Origin: Robinsoniella peoriensis
GTDB lineage: Bacteria; Bacillota; Clostridia; Lachnospirales; Lachnospiraceae
DNA: 64,000 nt
Assembly (NCBI RefSeq): GCF_042680125.1
Contig: NZ_JBHTNY010000009.1
Strand: one strand, 5' to 3'
Position 1 is the first letter of the stretch. The number at the start of each line of letters is the position of its first letter. This document shows, in pieces, positions 16,702-25,795 of the stretch. Position numbers and translations under genes: made by a program. The notes beneath the pieces were generated by a model. The model had not been told where the DNA came from. It saw nothing but the letters and a program-made list of their open reading frames with translations, and did no database searches.

Positions 16702-18245
16702 TGGAATACCGCTATATTATTGTGGATGATGAAGTATTAATCCGGAAGGGATTAATCAGTAAGATTGATGAAATCACATCATTGAAAGCTCTTTGTGTGG
16801 GAGAAGCAGCAAATGGGGTGGAAGGCCTTCGCGTCATAGGGGAAACAAATCCGGATATTATTATTACTGATATGAAAATGAAAAAAATGGACGGCGTAGA
16901 ATTTCTGGAACGAATCAGTGAGCGATTTCCGGAAAAGCCGATCATTGTAATCAGCGGATATAAAGCTTTTGATTACATGAATAAAGCAATCGAAAAAAGA
17001 GTGATTGGATACGTACTTAAGCCTTTTTCCCCGGAAGAAATTGAAAAGCAGTTACAAAAGGCAATTGAACAGATTGAGAATCAGAAGAACTTTTTCATTT
17101 TACAGGAAAAAGCAAAATCACTGGATCAGCGGAAAATAAAGGACATTCTGCTCAGCGCCATTTTAGAACCATGGAATGAGGCACTGGAGGAAGAACTGCG
17201 TCAGAAGGGATGGGGACTGGATCATTATTACCTGCTAATATCTGTTTATACAAAGGACAGGAAGATTGCTGAAAATGCAGAACAAATATGCCGGTCTTAT
17301 TTAAGCGATATCAGGCATGAATTTCTGCTGAATGGATTTGGAAGCAGCAATGGATTTCTGCTGCTTAGCTGCAGGGAAGAAAAACTGGTTTCCAAAATGG
17401 AAGTAAAAGCAGGGCATATAGCCGGTCATATCATGAAAGATGCTGCCGGAAAGATTTTTATCTGTATCGCAAAAGGGAGAAAAGGGTTTGGTGAGCTTCA
17501 TAAGAATTATGTGAAAAATGAAAAACTGGTCTGTAATATCAGACTGGAGGATCAGAAAAGGCTGTTTTATGAAAATGAAGAAGAGCAAGACGAGGTATAC
17601 AATCAGGAGTATATCAAAGATGTCTTTTTGAAAATCAAATACCATCAGGAACAGGCAAGAGAGATCATGGAGGCATATTTTGATCAAATGGATACGAAAA
17701 GATACTCCCTGAAAGCGATTGGAAATGCGTGTGAAAGAATTGTTTCAATGGTAAACCAGTATGCGGTGGGAGTGGGTGTGGATACTGATGATATCATGAG
17801 TGTATTTTATAAACGATATCTTTACTGCGATGACCTGGGTAAGATGAAAAATGAAATATCAGGTTATATTACGCTGATCATAAATTCTATTCAATTGAAA
17901 AGCCCGGATCAGAATCAGCTGTTTCATTCCGTTCAGGCTTATATCCAAAGAAATTATCACCGTAAACTGACCCTTCAGATGATTTCTTCTGAATTTTTTG
18001 TAACACCTGCGTGTTGCAGCAGCCTTTTAAAAGAAAAGCTGGATAAAAGCTTTAATGAGTATCTGGGAGAGATCAGGCTGGAAAAGGCAAAGCAGTTATT
18101 AAAGGAAACAGATTTAAGTGCAGACCGTATTTCGGATGAAATCGGCTATTCCAATCCAAAATACTTTTTTAAGGTATTTAAAAAATTAACAGGTTTAACA
18201 CCTTTAGAATATCGGGTAAAGGAGAAGAAAAGGAATGCTTTATAA
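16701..18245 (+). CDS. AraC-type response regulator, YesN-like (module A)
   Basis: 514 residues: receiver domain with VDDE and phospho-acceptor D57 (TDMKMKKMDG), the switch lysine in VLKPFSPEE, a long central region of unknown fold, and a C-terminal AraC double HTH (LTLQMISSEFFVTPACCSSL... ISDEIGYSNPKYFFKVFKKLTGLTPLEYR). Its 3' end overlaps the start of the hydrolase gene. Likely activator at the AAGTTACTCC direct repeats upstream of the binding-protein gene (inference). Confidence 0.93.
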   Translation: MEYRYIIVDDEVLIRKGLISKIDEITSLKALCVGEAANGVEGLRVIGETNPDIIITDMKMKKMDGVEFLERISERFPEKPIIVISGYKAFDYMNKAIEKRVIGYVLKPFSPEEIEKQLQKAIEQIENQKNFFILQEKAKSLDQRKIKDILLSAILEPWNEALEEELRQKGWGLDHYYLLISVYTKDRKIAENAEQICRSYLSDIRHEFLLNGFGSSNGFLLLSCREEKLVSKMEVKAGHIAGHIMKDAAGKIFICIAKGRKGFGELHKNYVKNEKLVCNIRLEDQKRLFYENEEEQDEVYNQEYIKDVFLKIKYHQEQAREIMEAYFDQMDTKRYSLKAIGNACERIVSMVNQYAVGVGVDTDDIMSVFYKRYLYCDDLGKMKNEISGYITLIINSIQLKSPDQNQLFHSVQAYIQRNYHRKLTLQMISSEFFVTPACCSSLLKEKLDKSFNEYLGEIRLEKAKQLLKETDLSADRISDEIGYSNPKYFFKVFKKLTGLTPLEYRVKEKKRNAL

Positions 18246-21200
18246 ATTAAAAACAGAGGCGCTGAGCGGGGAGGAGTTTCAGAATCCCGGATGTGAATAC
18301 CGCGGAGCACCGTTCTGGGCGTGGAACTGCAGGCTGGATCAGAAACAATTGTTGAAACAGATCTCTTATTTTAAAGAAATGGGGATGGGAGGATTCCATA
18401 TTCACTGCCGTGTAGGTCTGGATACCGGATATATGGGCAGAGAATTCCTGGAGGATGTGAAAGCCTGCAAAGATGAGGCAAAAAGGCAGGAACTGCTGTG
18501 CTGGCTCTATGATGAGGACCGCTGGCCCTCCGGCAGTGCAGGGGGAATGGTCACCAGGGAGCAAGCTTACCGTTCCAGGTTTCTGGTATTCCAGCCGGAG
18601 AACTGGACGGACGCTGCAGAAGAGACACCTATGTCAGCGGCAAAAGCAGTGCGGAGTAATCATAACAAGTTACTTGCAAGATATGAGATTAAACTGGATC
18701 CGAAAGGATATTTAATAAGCGGACGGGTTCTAAAACCGGGAGAAGAAGGGGGAAATGTATGGACAGCCAGTTTGGAGATCTCAGGTGATACGCCGTGGTT
18801 TAATAATCAGGCTTATGTAAATACCCTGGATAAGAAGGCAATTGACCGGTTTATAGAATTGACCCATGAGGTATATTACAGAGAGCTGGGGAAAGATTTT
18901 GGGGGACAGATACCGGCTATATTTACGGATGAACCGCAGACCAGCCACAAGGAAGTACTGGATACACCCTTTACATATAAACCGGTAATTCTACCGTTTA
19001 CAGATGATTTTGAGGATACTTTTTATAAATGTTTTGGCATATCGGTTCTGGATCATCTTCCGGAACTGATCTGGGAACTGGGAGAACAGAAGGTATCTCA
19101 GGTACGGTATCTGTACCACTTACATGTGTGCCAGCGGTTTTCAGAAGCTTTTGGGGACAATGCTGGAACGTGGTGCAGCAGCCATGGCATTGCACTTACC
19201 GGTCATATGATGAATGAGTGGACACTTCATTCCCAGACAATGGCAGCTGGGGAAGTGATGCGTCCGATGAAAGAATTTGGACTTCCGGGAATTGACATGT
19301 TATGTGACAGGCGGGAACTGTCCACCGCAAAACAGGCGCAGAGCGTGGCACACCAGTATGGGCGGGAAGGCGTAATGAGTGAAATCTATGGTGTAACCGG
19401 TTGGGATTTTGATTTTAGAAATCACAAACTTGCGGGAGACTGGCAGGCAGCTCTTGGAGTAACGGTCCGGGTTCCGCATCTGACCTGGGCATCTATGGAA
19501 GGTGAGGGAAAACGGGATTATCCGGCAAGCATCGGTTACCAGTCACCATGGTATAAAGAATATTCCTATATTGAAAATCATTTTGCCAGGCTTGCAGCGG
19601 TGCTGACAAGAGGCATGCCAGGGGTACGCATCGGTGTGATACATCCGGTGGAATCCTACTGGATGTACTGGGGGAATCAGAAGCAGACTGCCGTCATCCG
19701 CCAGGAATTAGAGTATAATTTTTCAAATGTAATCGATTGGATGCTTTACGGGCTTCTGGACTTTGACTTTATTTCAGAAGCACTCTTAAGTGATGGATCA
19801 AAATCATTGCACGGCAGCAGGGAAAAGTTCTGCATGGGAGAAATGAACTATGAAGTGGTAATTGTCCCCGGATGTCACACACTGCGTTCCTCTACTGTGG
19901 ATAAGTTAAAGGAATTCACCGCACATGGTGGAAAAGTCATATTTATGGGAAATATCCCACGTTATGTAGATGCTGTGGAAAGTAATGCCGTAGTCCTCCT
20001 CTCACAACAATGTGAAAAGATCCAGTATTCATCATCCCAGCTGTTAGAAGCATTAAAACCCTGGAGAGATATTGATATCTGTGTGGAAAATACAGAGGGA
20101 AAAGACCCCACACGCATGGAGCACAGAGAAAACGGGCTACGGTCTGCAAATATGTTCTATCAGCTCAGAGAAGAGGAAGAGCGAAAATGGTTGTTTATCT
20201 GCCATGTAAACAAACCCCAAAATGAGCATATTACCCATATGGAAAAGTGGGAAATTTGGGTGAAAGGAATTTACAGCCCTGTGGTTTATGATACCTTAAG
20301 TGGTGAGATTTACGATATTCATGCTGATTATGCGGATCAAAAAACTAAAATAATATATTATGGGTCACAGCATGACAGTCTGTTGCTGGAGTTGAAAAAA
20401 GAAAAGCAGGAAGAAAAAAAGCAGCAAGAAAAAAAGCAGCAAGAAAAAAAGCAGCTAGAAAAGCCTAGCTTGTGCTATTCATGGGGTAAAAGTGTGAGAG
20501 AAAAGAAAGATCTGCCCCAGCCGGATTCGTATCGCCTGACTGAGCCGAATGTATGTCTGCTGGATATGGCTGAATACGCATTTGATGATGGAGAATTCAT
20601 GCCGGAGGAAGAAATCCTGCGCATTGACAATCTTTTCCGGAAAGAATTGGGTTATCCTCTTCGAATGGAGGCACTGGCACAGCCCTGGACGCAGAAAGAA
20701 GAAGAAATTCCCCGACATATTTTGAAATTAAGATTTACCATAGATTCAGAAACAGTAGTTGAATCGGCAGAAATTGCCATGGAACATCCGGAAAATGTGA
20801 GGATGGAGTGGAATGGTGAACCTATAAATGGAGCGGATTCCGGCTGGTTTGTAGATGAGTGCATCCGAAAGAGAAAGGTGGGACAGGTAAAAAAAGGTAA
20901 GAACCAATTGGTAATACATATCCCGTTTCAGAAGAAGACAAACGTGGAATGGTGCTATCTACTGGGAAACTTTGGGGTGCAGGTATCAGGCAGAATGAAG
21001 AAGCTGATAAAAATGCCCGGCGAATTACATTATGGAAACTTTGTAAACCAGGGATTCCCTTTTTATGCCGGAAACATGGAGTATGAGGTATCTGTTTATA
21101 GCAAAGAGGGCAGGCTCTGTCTGGAGACATCCCATTACCGTGGAGCGCTGATTACGGTAGATCTGGATGGAAAGAGAGGCGGAACAATTGCACTGGCACC

Positions 21201-21450
21201 TTATATTCTGGATCTGGGCGAGGTGAATGAGGGATGGCATCGAATGACGATACGTCTGTATGGGAATCGTATTAATGCTTTTGGAGCGGTCCATAACGCA
21301 GATACACAGGAAGAGTGGTATGGACCGAATCTTTGGAGAACCACGGGAAATAAATGGAGTTATGAATATCAGCTAAAGGAAATGGGGATTTTAACTACCC
21401 CGCAGTATTGGATTGCAGAAAAGGAGACAAATGATGATGAAGAACTTTAA
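18235..21450 (+). CDS. GH106-like glycosyl hydrolase (module A)
   Basis: 1071 residues with no signal peptide, so cytosolic and acting on imported oligosaccharides. The N-terminal TIM-barrel-like part holds YRGAPFWAWN (22-31), MGGFHIHCRVGLDTGYM (51-67), LYDEDRWPSG (91-100), AIFTDEPQ with E233 and SEIYGVTGWDFDF with E383; the two glutamates are plausible acid/base and nucleophile candidates. The C-terminal third carries galactose-binding-like beta-sandwich segments (ENVRMEWNGEPIN, VDLDGKRGG). The layout resembles GH106/alpha-L-rhamnosidase-like proteins; exact specificity cannot be read. A Lys/Gln/Glu insertion near 726-740 is encoded by a 15-bp tandem repeat. A close paralogue lies at 40906-44064. 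It overlaps the preceding regulator by 11 bases and the following gene by 17. Confidence 0.8.
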   Translation: MLYKLKTEALSGEEFQNPGCEYRGAPFWAWNCRLDQKQLLKQISYFKEMGMGGFHIHCRVGLDTGYMGREFLEDVKACKDEAKRQELLCWLYDEDRWPSGSAGGMVTREQAYRSRFLVFQPENWTDAAEETPMSAAKAVRSNHNKLLARYEIKLDPKGYLISGRVLKPGEEGGNVWTASLEISGDTPWFNNQAYVNTLDKKAIDRFIELTHEVYYRELGKDFGGQIPAIFTDEPQTSHKEVLDTPFTYKPVILPFTDDFEDTFYKCFGISVLDHLPELIWELGEQKVSQVRYLYHLHVCQRFSEAFGDNAGTWCSSHGIALTGHMMNEWTLHSQTMAAGEVMRPMKEFGLPGIDMLCDRRELSTAKQAQSVAHQYGREGVMSEIYGVTGWDFDFRNHKLAGDWQAALGVTVRVPHLTWASMEGEGKRDYPASIGYQSPWYKEYSYIENHFARLAAVLTRGMPGVRIGVIHPVESYWMYWGNQKQTAVIRQELEYNFSNVIDWMLYGLLDFDFISEALLSDGSKSLHGSREKFCMGEMNYEVVIVPGCHTLRSSTVDKLKEFTAHGGKVIFMGNIPRYVDAVESNAVVLLSQQCEKIQYSSSQLLEALKPWRDIDICVENTEGKDPTRMEHRENGLRSANMFYQLREEEERKWLFICHVNKPQNEHITHMEKWEIWVKGIYSPVVYDTLSGEIYDIHADYADQKTKIIYYGSQHDSLLLELKKEKQEEKKQQEKKQQEKKQLEKPSLCYSWGKSVREKKDLPQPDSYRLTEPNVCLLDMAEYAFDDGEFMPEEEILRIDNLFRKELGYPLRMEALAQPWTQKEEEIPRHILKLRFTIDSETVVESAEIAMEHPENVRMEWNGEPINGADSGWFVDECIRKRKVGQVKKGKNQLVIHIPFQKKTNVEWCYLLGNFGVQVSGRMKKLIKMPGELHYGNFVNQGFPFYAGNMEYEVSVYSKEGRLCLETSHYRGALITVDLDGKRGGTIALAPYILDLGEVNEGWHRMTIRLYGNRINAFGAVHNADTQEEWYGPNLWRTTGNKWSYEYQLKEMGILTTPQYWIAEKETNDDEEL
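20411..20455 (+). repeat. In-frame 15-bp tandem repeat inside hydrolase gene
   Basis: Three perfect copies of AAGAAAAAAAGCAGC encode repeated KKQQE in a linker between the catalytic and C-terminal parts. The paralogue at 40906 lacks it. A multiple-of-three unit allows length change without frame loss. Confidence 0.9.
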
Positions 21451-22351
21451 GGACGGAGTATATCCGGTAATGCTTACGCCATTTACGGAGAAAAATCAGG
21501 TTGATTATGAAGCATTGGGGAAATTAGTGGACTGGTATATAGATGCCGGAGCTGCGGGGCTGTTTGCAGTGTGCCAGTCCAGTGAGATGTTTTATTTATC
21601 GTTGGAAGAGCGGGCAGCCATTGCAGAATTTGTGGTCAAAAAGGCGGGTAAAAGAGCATCGGTAATAGCATCCGGGCATATCTCCGATTCTCTGGATGAT
21701 CAGGCTGAGGAATTACAGGCAATTGCAGAAACAGGTGTGGATGCAGTAATTTTGTTAACAAACCGCTTAGCAGAGGAAACACAAAGCGATGAGATCTGGC
21801 TGGAAAATCTGAAGTATCTGCTGGAACGCCTGCCAAAAGACATGCCCCTTGGATTTTATGAGTGTCCTTATCCTTATAAAAGAATTATATCCCCGGAATT
21901 ATTAAAGTGGTGTGCCGAAACCGGACGTTTCTATTTTCTTAAAGACACCAGCTGCGATATTGAAAATATAAAGGAAAAATTAAAGGTGATTAAGGGAACA
22001 GAATTAAAACTGTTCAATGCCAATTCGGCAACTCTTTTGGAATCTCTGGAATTGGGTGCTAGCGGGTACAGCGGCGTAATGGCAAATTTTCATCCGGAAA
22101 TTTACACCTGGCTCACCGGTCATTTCCGTGAACAGCCTGAAAAGGCAAGATTAAGGAATGATTTTCTTACCGTAGCTTCATTTATTGAATGCAAGGCATA
22201 CCCGGTCAATGCCAAATATTATCAGATGCAGATTGGCAATTTTAATTCACTTCAAACGAGAACGAAAAGTCCGGATCTTTGTAATGATACCGGCAGAAAA
22301 GAAGTGGAACAACTGGACCGTCTGACAAAATGGTTTGAGAAAACATTATGA
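21434..22351 (+). CDS. DapA-family (dihydrodipicolinate synthase-like) aldolase/lyase
   Basis: About 305 residues. Three successive ATGs (21431, 21434, 21437) follow a GGAG; the middle one has the best spacing. Class I aldolase features: GVYPVMLTPF at the start, catalytic Tyr in GFYECPYPYKR and the Schiff-base Lys in YFLKDTSCD. Members cleave or form 2-keto-3-deoxy sugar acids, N-acetylneuraminate or dihydrodipicolinate. Here the neighbours (hydrolase, 2-hydroxyacid dehydrogenase, sugar importer) point to sugar-acid catabolism rather than lysine synthesis. It overlaps the hydrolase by 17 bases. Confidence 0.88.
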   Translation: MMKNFKDGVYPVMLTPFTEKNQVDYEALGKLVDWYIDAGAAGLFAVCQSSEMFYLSLEERAAIAEFVVKKAGKRASVIASGHISDSLDDQAEELQAIAETGVDAVILLTNRLAEETQSDEIWLENLKYLLERLPKDMPLGFYECPYPYKRIISPELLKWCAETGRFYFLKDTSCDIENIKEKLKVIKGTELKLFNANSATLLESLELGASGYSGVMANFHPEIYTWLTGHFREQPEKARLRNDFLTVASFIECKAYPVNAKYYQMQIGNFNSLQTRTKSPDLCNDTGRKEVEQLDRLTKWFEKTL

Positions 22352-22439
22352 GAAAACATAATGAGAAAACGATATAAGTCCGGGACATTTTTTGATGCAG
22401 CACTTATTTGCATAGAGAATACCGGTAAAGGAGTAAATA

Positions 22440-23402
22440 ATGAAAAAGGTGAAAAAGGTATTGGTAACTGCCACAAACTATTCCAGGTACTGTGCTCCCG
22501 GTAAAAAACTGCTGATGGACTATGGGTGTGAAATCATTGAAAATCCATATCAAAGACCTTTACAGTTTGAAGAATTAAAAGATCTGACCGGAGATGCAGA
22601 CGGCGTAATCGCAGGTGTAGAATCCTGGAATGAAGAATTATATAAATTGTCACCCAACTTAAAAGGAATTGCAAGATTCGGGGTAGGAGTAGATAATATT
22701 GATCTTAAAGGGGCAAGAGACCATGCAATCACTGTTACAAATTGTCCGGGAGTGAATGCCCCGGCAGTAGCAGAACAGGCGGTTAGCCTGCTGCTATGCC
22801 TGACCAGGCAGATTCCCTGTCTGTATAATGCAGTGAGAGAAGGCAGGTGGGACAGAACCATGTCTCATGAACTGCGTAGCCGTACGGTAGGGTTGTTGGG
22901 ATTTGGTGCGATAGCCAGAAATGTGGCAAAGAGATTAATGGGATTTGAACCCAGAGTGATTGCGTATGATAAATACCCTGATTACAGACAGGCAGAGCAA
23001 TACGGTGTAGAATTAGTCAGCATGGAAGAGGTGCTAAGAAACAGTGATATTATTTCCCTGCATTTGCCGGCAAATGAAGAAACCAGGCATATCATTAACG
23101 AACAAACTATTTCCGAAATGAAAGACGGAGTTCTTCTGGTAAACACCGCAAGAGGAAGCCTGGTGGACGAGGCAGCACTGGCAGAAGCGCTGCGGTCAGG
23201 TAAGGCCGGGGGGATGGGGACGGACGTGTTTGAACAGGAACCGGCGGATCTTACGAATCCTCTGTTTTCCTTCCCGCAATACATAGCTACACCTCATACA
23301 TCAGCGGAAACGTTTGAGAATTGTGAAGAAACTTCTTTGGTGACTGCGAAGGCGCTGATTGATATATTTGAGGGAAGAGTGCCGGAAAATGAGTTGAATT
23401 AA
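22440..23402 (+). CDS. D-2-hydroxyacid dehydrogenase (phosphoglycerate dehydrogenase-like)
   Basis: 320 residues. NAD-binding Rossmann motif GLLGFGAIARNVAKRL, catalytic Arg in NTARGSLVDE, Glu in FEQEPAD and His in ATPHTSAET. Such enzymes interconvert 2-keto and D-2-hydroxy acids using NAD(P)H. Last gene of module A; it could reduce a 2-keto acid released by the DapA-family aldolase. A serine-synthesis SerA role is less likely from context, and the ACT domain of long SerA proteins is absent. Confidence 0.88.
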   Translation: MKKVKKVLVTATNYSRYCAPGKKLLMDYGCEIIENPYQRPLQFEELKDLTGDADGVIAGVESWNEELYKLSPNLKGIARFGVGVDNIDLKGARDHAITVTNCPGVNAPAVAEQAVSLLLCLTRQIPCLYNAVREGRWDRTMSHELRSRTVGLLGFGAIARNVAKRLMGFEPRVIAYDKYPDYRQAEQYGVELVSMEEVLRNSDIISLHLPANEETRHIINEQTISEMKDGVLLVNTARGSLVDEAALAEALRSGKAGGMGTDVFEQEPADLTNPLFSFPQYIATPHTSAETFENCEETSLVTAKALIDIFEGRVPENELN

Positions 23403-23444
23403 ATATTAAAAATGTTAAAAAAATTAACAAAAAATGAATTTAAA

Positions 23445-23473
23445 TTGACTTCGTGGATAATATAATATATAAT
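23445..23473 (+). promoter_or_regulatory. Near-consensus promoter of the ATPase/TOPRIM cassette
   Basis: TTGACT (23445-23450), 17-bp spacer, TATAAT (23468-23473) in very AT-rich DNA. The expected transcription start is only about 15 nt before the start codon, with GAGGTGAT as ribosome site. Confidence 0.75.
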
Positions 23474-23494
23474 GTTATATAACGAGGTGATATT

Positions 23495-24898
23495 ATGGAA
23501 GAAAATATAGTAAGACTGATTCATTTAGAAATTAATAATATAAAGAATGTTAACCATGGAAATATTGATTTAGTTTCAAAGGATACAGACAAAAGAGGTG
23601 GGAGCGTATTAGGCATTTATGGTCAGAATGGTTCAGGAAAGACTGTAGTGGTTGATGTAATGCTTCTTTTGAAATGTTTGATTAGCGGTAAAATGATACC
23701 GTCCCATTTTTATCAGTATATAAGATATCAAAGTGAAACAGCTTCTGTTAAATATTGTTTTCTGATTAAGAAAAACTCCGAAAGATTTTATGTTGAATAT
23801 GAAATAGAGTTATTAAAAACAGATGATAAACAATTTGTTCTCAATATGGAAAAATTAAGTTCAAAAATTTATATTAATGAAAAAAGAACAAAGCTTACCC
23901 CGGTATTCGAATATCATAGAGATAGAAAAGAGTTATTTAGTCCTCTGAAATATTCACAATCTTTATCTAAAAATATAGATGCTATGGTAGCATTAGGGGT
24001 TGCGCGGCAACTGTCAGAGAATTTTAATGAAGAAAAGCAGAGATCAGAGATAAGTTCCTTTTTATTTTCTAAAAAAGCTCAGGATATCTTTTCTGATATA
24101 CATGGTGAAGGTGAAAAAATTTATCAGTATAGTAATATATTACAAAGATATGGGATTAAAGATTTAGCAGTCGTTGAAAATTCTCATTATGGATTATTAG
24201 CTTTGAATATTAATACTTTACCTATGAATATTGATTGGCCTAGCAGTATAAAAGGCAAAGCTATGAGTATAATGGTAAATTTAACAGGTATTAATATAGT
24301 GCCGAAAATAGTGTTTCCATACTTTGAAAAAACTATTGAGCAGATTAATATTGTAATGAAGTCCATGGTTTCAGAGATAACACTGGAAATATATAATGCA
24401 TTTGATAAATTAATGGATGATGGACAGGATGGAGTACAATTCGAAATTATTACAATACGAAATGGTGCGAGGATACCATTGTTATTTGAGTCAGCGGGCA
24501 TTAAAAAGATTATCTCTATTTGCAGTAACCTAATTGCATGTTATAACAAGGAAAGTTATTGCCTGGTTATAGACGAACTGGATTCTGGTATCTATGAGTA
24601 CTTGTTGGGAGAATGTCTGGAGGCCATGCAGGAGAAGGCGAAGGGGCAATTAATATTTACTTCTCATAACTTAAGACCATTAGAAGTTTTAGATAATGAT
24701 TCTTTAGTATTCACAACAGTAAATCCTGAAGAAAGGTATTTAAAGACATCATATATTAAAAATACACAAAATACAAGACTATCATATCTTAGGGCTATTA
24801 AATTAGGTGGACAGAAAGAAAAATTATATAATGTTACGAATATTTATGAAATAGAAATGGCAATGAGAAAGGCCGGAAGGGTAGGTGTAAATGAGTAA
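23495..24898 (+). CDS. AAA family ATPase (OLD/RloC-like), candidate defence gene
   Basis: 467 residues. N-terminal ABC-type head: LEINNIKNVNHG then Walker A GQNGSGKT (43-50). A long middle region of charged helices follows, then SAGIKKIISICSNLIA (signature-like helix), Walker B CLVIDELDSG (D360/E361) and the switch FTSHN (H391). This is the AAA_15/AAA_21 architecture of OLD-type ATPases. The codon use is clearly more AT-rich than the sugar modules on either side. It overlaps the TOPRIM-like gene by 8 bases (ATGAGTAA). Together the pair resembles split ATPase + TOPRIM defence systems (class 2 OLD, PARIS, AbiL-like), but no named system is claimed. Confidence 0.8.
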   Translation: MEENIVRLIHLEINNIKNVNHGNIDLVSKDTDKRGGSVLGIYGQNGSGKTVVVDVMLLLKCLISGKMIPSHFYQYIRYQSETASVKYCFLIKKNSERFYVEYEIELLKTDDKQFVLNMEKLSSKIYINEKRTKLTPVFEYHRDRKELFSPLKYSQSLSKNIDAMVALGVARQLSENFNEEKQRSEISSFLFSKKAQDIFSDIHGEGEKIYQYSNILQRYGIKDLAVVENSHYGLLALNINTLPMNIDWPSSIKGKAMSIMVNLTGINIVPKIVFPYFEKTIEQINIVMKSMVSEITLEIYNAFDKLMDDGQDGVQFEIITIRNGARIPLLFESAGIKKIISICSNLIACYNKESYCLVIDELDSGIYEYLLGECLEAMQEKAKGQLIFTSHNLRPLEVLDNDSLVFTTVNPEERYLKTSYIKNTQNTRLSYLRAIKLGGQKEKLYNVTNIYEIEMAMRKAGRVGVNE

Positions 24899-25619
24899 AA
24901 AGGTTATATTGCTGATGGTTGAAGGAATTACTGATGAAGATGCTCTTGCACTGGTTTTTTCGAAAATCGCAAAAGAACACGAGCTAGAATTTGATGTACT
25001 CAGAACAGATATAACAGCCAAAGATGATATAACAGTGAAGTATATCGATGAAATTATAAAGAAAGAAGTGGATTTATATTTTAAGAAAAATCCATTTATT
25101 GAAAAAGAAGATATACTTAAAATTGTACAGATTATTGATACAGATGGAGCTTTTATATCTAGTTCTCAAATAAAACAGTCAACAAATGACAAGACAGAAT
25201 ATTATGATAACTATATAGGTGCAAAAAATAAAGACCGGTTAATAAGAAGAAATATCAGTAAAAGGAAGATTGTGTATCATTTGTCTAGAATTTCAGAACT
25301 TCCGGATTCATTTCCATATGAAATTTATTATTTTTCAAGGAATCTGGAACATGTCCTTCATAACATATCGAAAGATTTGACAGATGATGAAAAAGAGGAT
25401 TTAGCTTTTGAAATAGCAGATCAGTATAGTGAAAAACCTATGGAATTTTTGAGATTTCTCAAAGAAGGTGAGTTCGCCATAGGGGGGAGTTACGAAGAAT
25501 CATGGGATTTTATAATGAAAAATGGTAATTCTCTTAAACGATATTCTAATGTAGCTTTATTTTTTCAACGTTTAGGAATTGAGTTAGATGATGAATATGC
25601 AACGGAAGCGAATAAATAA
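24891..25619 (+). CDS. TOPRIM-like putative nuclease partner of AAA ATPase
   Basis: 242 residues. The start reads MSKKVILLMVEGITDEDAL, and VQIIDTDGAF follows about 70 residues later. A glutamate in a (V)EGxTD loop (E11) plus a DxD pair (D83, D85) is the metal-binding set of TOPRIM nucleases and RloB-like proteins. The C-terminal half is helical and acidic and ends in RLGIELDDEYATEANK. Translationally coupled to the ATPase gene; a terminator follows 7 bp later. A nuclease or other phosphotransfer role triggered by the ATPase is inference. Confidence 0.7.
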   Translation: MSKKVILLMVEGITDEDALALVFSKIAKEHELEFDVLRTDITAKDDITVKYIDEIIKKEVDLYFKKNPFIEKEDILKIVQIIDTDGAFISSSQIKQSTNDKTEYYDNYIGAKNKDRLIRRNISKRKIVYHLSRISELPDSFPYEIYYFSRNLEHVLHNISKDLTDDEKEDLAFEIADQYSEKPMEFLRFLKEGEFAIGGSYEESWDFIMKNGNSLKRYSNVALFFQRLGIELDDEYATEANK

Positions 25620-25625
25620 AAAAGG

Positions 25626-25664
25626 CTGGCAGTTAGAATAATTCTGATTGCCAGTCATTTTTTA
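25626..25664 (+). terminator. Terminator of the ATPase/TOPRIM cassette
   Basis: CTGGCAGTTAGAAT (25626-25639) pairs with ATTCTGATTGCCAG (25641-25654) with a few G-T/mismatch positions, followed by CATTTTTTA. Confidence 0.8.
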
Positions 25665-25795
25665 TATGGAACATATGATGTATAGCTGGCACTTTTTTAA
25701 TCTCCACCAAAACCTCCTCCTCTATTAGAGTTGTACAAACCCCCGCGAGCGTTTATAATAAAATCATAATTTAATTCATATTCGTCAAGGAGGAC

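Noticed and set aside
21434..22351. Lysine-pathway dapA
   Set aside because: Class I aldolase motifs are present, but the gene is embedded in a sugar module and overlaps the hydrolase gene, so a sugar-acid lyase is more likely.
23495..25619. Naming the cassette as PARIS or Gabija
   Set aside because: PARIS pairs an ATPase with a DUF4435 protein and Gabija fuses ATPase with TOPRIM; the motifs seen here do not decide between these and other OLD-like systems, so only the general class is claimed.
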